Made by a program: the position numbers and the translations under genes. This document shows, in pieces, positions 60,283 to 64,000 of a DNA stretch of 64,000 nucleotides (its first letter is position 1; each line of letters starts with the position of its first letter). The notes below the pieces were generated by a model that was given only the letters and a program-made list of their open reading frames with translations, searched no databases and was not told where the DNA came from. Source of the DNA: Panacibacter ginsenosidivorans. Its GTDB lineage: Bacteria > Bacteroidota > Bacteroidia > Chitinophagales > Chitinophagaceae. The stretch spans positions 4,157,501 through 4,221,500 of the forward strand of contig NZ_CP042435.1 in NCBI RefSeq assembly GCF_007971225.1, read 5' to 3'.

Positions 60283-62505
60283 TTATACTTCCATCAACTG
60301 AAGACTTATCTTTCTGATATCTGTAGCAATGTTGGCAATAAAATTGAACTGGTCTGCAACAGGTTTTATTTCGGAGAGTATTTTTTTTGTTTCACTTTCT
60401 GTAATGCCCTGCTGTAGTTCCGTACGCCGCTTTTCGAGTAAATTTTCCACCCGCTGCTGAACAGCATTTTGCGGCACTGTATCAACAACAGTATTCTCAG
60501 CCGGTATTTCGTTGATGATCTTCACTGCATCTTCCAGCTTGCCAACCGTATTGCTGATCAGCGGTGTAAAATCTGACGATGCATATTTTTCTGAAAGTGG
60601 TTTTACATAATAAGAAAGCGTGGCAATATGCGATGTAAGCATATGATTGAGCACTACAAACTGATGCAATGGCTTTATATTTTTTTGTTTGCTTTCAGGT
60701 TCTGCCAACATGCGGGTAAACGCATCTGAAAGATTTGCGAGCGCCACAAATGCATTTTTGCGGCTAACCTTGTAAGTAGTGATGGTTACGGGTTTGCCAA
60801 TGAATGCAACTGCTATATCGGCGAAATAATTTTTGTTGCTTTTAACAGCTTCTGACATATAGTTGTTGATCTGCTCATGCTCCCATGCCGGCAGCAGTAT
60901 CAGGTTTGCGAAAAAGGCGATGGCAGAACCAATAGCGGTATCTGTAACACGGTCAATAATGATGGTTTCGAAATTGATATTGCTTAGTAAATGAAAGAGC
61001 AGCAGTATATATGGTGTCATGAAAATCACGCTGATCATATAATGTGTCCTCAGCAAACTATATGTTCCAACCATCAGTAATAACATGATCGGGAAAAGTA
61101 TATTGTTGTCTTTTATAAAGTACAAAATGCCGAGGCCAATTGCTGCACCGCAAATAGTTCCGATCAGTCTTTCATAATTTCTTTTTCTTGTTAAGCTGTA
61201 AGCGGGTTTTAAGATCACAATGATGGTGAGCAAGATCCAGTAACTATGACCAACCGGAAATAACATTGATATAATAAAACCAACAAGCGTAGCAGTGCTT
61301 ATTCTTACTGCATGGCGAAAATTATTTGATTCAGGTGATAGATTGTCTTTTAGTAATTTCAGGTCAACCCGCTGATGTGTAACAAATTTATCATAGTCTG
61401 CCGAGCGGGTCATGTTCTTTGTTAATTGCCTGTCATAAGTAGTGTAGAGATGCAAAGTGTGTATGCGGCCTGCTATGTCTTCAATGCTGTTGAGTATATG
61501 CCGCAGGCTTATAAAATCATCAACATTTTCTGCTGTGCGTTTATTATCCCTGAATGTTTCAAAGAATGTCTTTGTTTTTTTAATATGAGTAGAAAGCAAT
61601 CCTGTTTCTTCAGATGGATTACCGCTTTTTACAGCAATACCTATTTCATCCAGTTCATTACTAAGCTCCAGGATCAATTGCCGGTAATGCTCCAGAATAT
61701 CCTCTTCATTAAATGCCTCGTGCAGGGCTTTGTAATCCTGGTAAGAGGTCATAGTTCTTTCAAAAAGATCAACTATGTCGGTAAATATCATCAGCAATGT
61801 TCTGCCTGTGTTGGTAGATTCTTTTACAATATCCCTGCTCTTAAATAATAATTCTCTTACGAGGTTTTGTTTTTCGTGTACCACCACCTGTTGTTGCAGC
61901 ATGGCCTGGTAAGTCTTTTCATAGTCTACTTCTTTCTCATAAAAGGCTGCTCTTGTGCGCAGGTAATCTGCCGTAGCCATTATACAATCACCCAATGCCT
62001 GTTGCACCAGCTTGTATGGCCGAAAACTATAGAGCAAGAGGCTCAGCAACATATACCATACGCCACCGGCAAAAACATAAGCAGCATTGAGTACTACATC
62101 CCATCCTTCATTAGACCTGTCAATATTCAGTACCATTACCAGCAGTGCAGAAACACCAATGGAGTTAGCCCTGTTCCCGTACACAGCAATCATTGAAAAA
62201 GTGAAGCAGGCTGCTACTATCAGCAGGCCAAGCAGAAAAGGATGTGGTGCGGCGAAACCCGTAAGCAGCGAAATGATGGTATTGATAATAATGCATGCCA
62301 CCATTCCATTTTTGCGGTGATGAATAGGACCCGGATTATCCGTAATGCTTACGCTCATAGCGCCAAGCGATACTACCACACCAACCGAAAGCAGGCCGAA
62401 ATGATTTAGTACCAGCGCGGGTAAAACAATGCCCGCAGTAATGCGTATACCTTCACTCAGGTAATGACTGTTTACAAAACTTTTGTACTCCTTAATATAG
62501 TCCAT
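60283..62505 (-). CDS. FUSC-family (YccS/YhfK-like) membrane protein
   Basis: 740 aa from ATG 62505 (MDYIKEYKSFVNSHYLSEG); the frame opens 27 codons upstream. Two membrane blocks, about 20-180 and 395-520, each with five to six helices, are separated by a long cytosolic helical part. Signatures: IRITAGIVLPALVLNHFGLLSVGVVVSLGAM, HAVRISTATLVGFIISMLFPVGHSYWILLTIIVILKPAYSLTRKRNYERLIGT and the polar PGPIHHRKNGM. The family includes putative aromatic acid exporters and YccS. Substrate unknown; no partner gene nearby. Confidence 0.9.
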   Translation of the reverse strand: MDYIKEYKSFVNSHYLSEGIRITAGIVLPALVLNHFGLLSVGVVVSLGAMSVSITDNPGPIHHRKNGMVACIIINTIISLLTGFAAPHPFLLGLLIVAACFTFSMIAVYGNRANSIGVSALLVMVLNIDRSNEGWDVVLNAAYVFAGGVWYMLLSLLLYSFRPYKLVQQALGDCIMATADYLRTRAAFYEKEVDYEKTYQAMLQQQVVVHEKQNLVRELLFKSRDIVKESTNTGRTLLMIFTDIVDLFERTMTSYQDYKALHEAFNEEDILEHYRQLILELSNELDEIGIAVKSGNPSEETGLLSTHIKKTKTFFETFRDNKRTAENVDDFISLRHILNSIEDIAGRIHTLHLYTTYDRQLTKNMTRSADYDKFVTHQRVDLKLLKDNLSPESNNFRHAVRISTATLVGFIISMLFPVGHSYWILLTIIVILKPAYSLTRKRNYERLIGTICGAAIGLGILYFIKDNNILFPIMLLLMVGTYSLLRTHYMISVIFMTPYILLLFHLLSNINFETIIIDRVTDTAIGSAIAFFANLILLPAWEHEQINNYMSEAVKSNKNYFADIAVAFIGKPVTITTYKVSRKNAFVALANLSDAFTRMLAEPESKQKNIKPLHQFVVLNHMLTSHIATLSYYVKPLSEKYASSDFTPLISNTVGKLEDAVKIINEIPAENTVVDTVPQNAVQQRVENLLEKRRTELQQGITESETKKILSEIKPVADQFNFIANIATDIRKISLQLMEV

Positions 62506-62569
62506 AGCTAATGCCTGCCTGTTTGAAACATAAAGATACCTTGTTGAAACAGAGGTAAGAAACAAAGAA

Positions 62570-62630
62570 TATTTTTTTGAGCCCAACAGTCAGATAACAG
62601 GGCATCACCTGTTGCGTCGCACTCTTCAGG
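62570..62630. repeat. GYGTC repeat, solo left arm (type A/alpha)
   Basis: Outer end TTTTTTTGAGCCCAAC, box GGGCATCACCTG, inner block 62612-62630 ending CTTCAGG as at 60132. No right arm lies before metK. Confidence 0.9.
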
Positions 62631-62757
62631 GCTCTTTAGTTGCATCAGCAAAGACAGCGGTCGCAAGTATTTTTTAATGCATAACTACCGGGAAAGAATC
62701 TCTAAACCACAAGAAATCCACAGCTTGTTAAATGGTAATAAAAACATTTCATACCCC

Positions 62758-62765
62758 TATCTTTG
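62758..62765 (+). promoter_or_regulatory. candidate -7 box of metK
   Basis: TATCTTTG, matching TAnnTTTG, 20 bp before the ATG at 62785. No SAM riboswitch is recognisable in the very short leader. Confidence 0.45.
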
Positions 62766-62784
62766 CAGCCTGTAAAAAAATACT

Positions 62785-64000
62785 ATGCCTTATTTATTTA
62801 CCTCTGAGAGTGTTTCAGAAGGCCATCCGGATAAAGTGGCCGACCAGATATCTGATGCGTTGATAGATAATTTCCTTGCGTTTGATCCTAATAGTAAAGT
62901 AGCCTGCGAAACATTAGTTACCACAGGCCAGGTAGTATTGGCCGGCGAAGTAAAAAGCAAGGCCTATCTTGATGTGCAGGAAATTGCCCGTGGTGTTATC
63001 CGCAAGATCGGTTACACCAAAAGTGAATATATGTTTGAAGCCAATAGTTGTGGTATCCTATCTGCTATCCATGAGCAATCAGCTGATATTAACCAGGGTG
63101 TTGACCGTCAGAAAAAAGAAGAGCAGGGTGCCGGCGACCAGGGTATGATGTTTGGCTACGCCACCAATGAGACAGCCGATTATATGCCGATGGCGCTGGA
63201 TATTGCACATAAATTGTTGCAGGAGCTTGCTGCTTTAAGGAGAGAAAATAAAGACATCAAATACCTGCGCCCAGATGCAAAAAGCCAGGTTACGCTGGAA
63301 TATGATGATAATAACAAACCATTGCGTATAGATGCTATTGTTGTATCTACCCAGCATGATGATTTTGATACAGAAGAAAAGATGCTGAAGAAGATCAATA
63401 AAGACATTGTAAATATTCTTATACCGAGGGTACAGGCCAGGTATAAAAAATATGCGCACCTGTTCAATACCAAGATCAAGTATCATATCAACCCAACCGG
63501 CAAGTTTGTTATTGGCGGACCGCATGGAGATACCGGTTTAACCGGACGCAAGATCATTGTAGATACCTATGGTGGTAAGGGAGCTCATGGTGGCGGCGCT
63601 TTTAGCGGTAAAGATCCTTCCAAAGTTGACAGGAGCGCTGCCTATGCGACACGACATATTGCCAAAAATCTTGTAGCAGCGGGTGTTTGCGATGAAGTTT
63701 TGGTACAGGTTTCTTATGCTATTGGTGTGGCCCAGCCAATGGGTATTTATATCAATACCTATGGCACGTCAAAAGTTGGTCTTACAGACGGAGAGATAGC
63801 CAGGAAGGTGGAAAGTATTTTTGACATGCGACCTTACTTTATTGAGCAGCGCTTGAAACTGCGTAACCCAATCTATAGCGAAACTGCTGCTTACGGCCAT
63901 ATGGGACGTAAACCTGAGTTTGTAAATAAAGAATTCCGCTCCCCTGAAGGTAAAGTAGTGAAGAAGAAAGTAGAACTGTTTACCTGGGAAAAGCTTGATT
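62785..64000 (+). CDS. metK: S-adenosylmethionine synthetase, cut by the right edge
   Basis: First 405 codons of MetK, which makes S-adenosylmethionine from ATP and methionine. The frame stays open to base 64000 and only about a dozen C-terminal residues are missing if length is typical. GHPDK (13-17), GAGDQG (115-120) and [19 protein letters not shown] are the ATP/methionine and phosphate-binding signatures. ATG 62785 gives the usual [17 protein letters not shown] start. Confidence 0.97.
   Translation, partial: MPYLFTSESVSEGHPDKVADQISDALIDNFLAFDPNSKVACETLVTTGQVVLAGEVKSKAYLDVQEIARGVIRKIGYTKSEYMFEANSCGILSAIHEQSADINQGVDRQKKEEQGAGDQGMMFGYATNETADYMPMALDIAHKLLQELAALRRENKDIKYLRPDAKSQVTLEYDDNNKPLRIDAIVVSTQHDDFDTEEKMLKKINKDIVNILIPRVQARYKKYAHLFNTKIKYHINPTGKFVIGGPHGDTGLTGRKIIVDTYGGKGAHGGGAFSGKDPSKVDRSAAYATRHIAKNLVAAGVCDEVLVQVSYAIGVAQPMGIYINTYGTSKVGLTDGEIARKVESIFDMRPYFIEQRLKLRNPIYSETAAYGHMGRKPEFVNKEFRSPEGKVVKKKVELFTWEKLD

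Noticed and set aside
255-62630. GYGTC arms as integron attC sites or gene cassettes
   Set aside because: attC sites follow same-direction cassettes and carry RYYYAAC/GTTRRRY core sites; here genes face both ways, most are housekeeping, no such core sites or integrase are seen.
255-62630. GYGTC arms as a CRISPR array
   Set aside because: Copies are kilobases apart, inverted and separated by genes; there is no regular spacer and no cas gene.
255-62630. GYGTC units as rho-independent terminators
   Set aside because: The T-run stands before the hairpin and an A-run after it on either strand, the reverse of a terminator. True terminators are found separately at 18614, 18806, 40358, 41059 and 49258.
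62631-62784. SAM riboswitch upstream of metK
   Set aside because: The leader after the -7 box is only about a dozen bases and no conserved riboswitch core is visible.

Overview
The window is ordinary chromosome of a Bacteroidota bacterium, most likely a member of the Chitinophagaceae or a close relative. This rests on gene content: a Bacteroidota-style complex I operon, DUF1573, DUF3857, DUF3810, DUF4920, BT_3928-like and DUF1599 proteins, a fused alpha/beta 2-oxoacid dehydrogenase E1, single-RRM proteins, and promoters of the Bacteroidota type (TTTG, about 19-20 bp, TAnnTTTG). The family-level assignment is inference. I see no rRNA, tRNA, CRISPR array, phage or transposase gene.

Layout. 1-7041: end of the nuo operon (nuoH partial, nuoI-N). 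7326-12123: ABC permease, RlpA-like protein, CutC, glycosylasparaginase, small conserved protein. 12124-18579: MutS2-like ATPase, VIT-family protein, TPR protein, TPR/beta-propeller/OmpA protein. 18838-21741: rocD, folP, DUF1599. 21860-25541: DoxX-type protein, lone OppB-type permease, CBS protein, DUF721, rimM. 25609-29599: saccharopine dehydrogenase-like, methyltransferase, plsX-rpmF-yceD cluster. 29806-34108: DUF3810 protease-like protein, dnaG, lipoprotein. 34404-40336: TolC/MFP/RND efflux operon. 40511-49598: guanine deaminase, two DUF1573 proteins, E1 dehydrogenase, DUF4920, isoaspartyl peptidase, unknown protein, DoxX, serine hydrolase, RRM protein. 49946-51888: aguA-aguB (agmatine to putrescine). 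52100-57026: two DUF3857 proteins, queG. 57327-64000: glycosidase lipoprotein, NDT-like/TPR protein, FUSC transporter, metK (cut by the right edge).

The outstanding feature is not a gene. Twenty left-facing and twenty right-facing copies of one arm lie between the genes along the whole window. I call it the GYGTC repeat. Each arm has an outer end close to TTTTTATGWRCCMGGC, then a middle box (alpha GGCATCGCCTG or beta AAGCTTTTG), then an inner block: type A TTGCGTCGCACWCTTGTAC or type B TTGTGTCACTCACTTGTAC. Arms face each other as inverted pairs. Eleven pairs sit 30-125 bp apart and form units of about 140-215 bp. Six pairs enclose genes. The rest are solo. Units split the nuo operon and the efflux operon, form the C-terminus of one protein, extend several open reading frames upstream of their true starts, and place a -33-like TTG in front of rimM. 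Unit cores hold further inverted low-complexity word repeats. A second short family (GCCCC..CTCCTAAAGGGAG) occurs four times, once forming the N-terminus of CutC.

The genes themselves are mostly housekeeping. Coordinated sets are nuo (respiration), plsX-rpmF-yceD (lipid synthesis and ribosome), agu (polyamines), and the efflux operon with a candidate palindromic operator on its -33 box.
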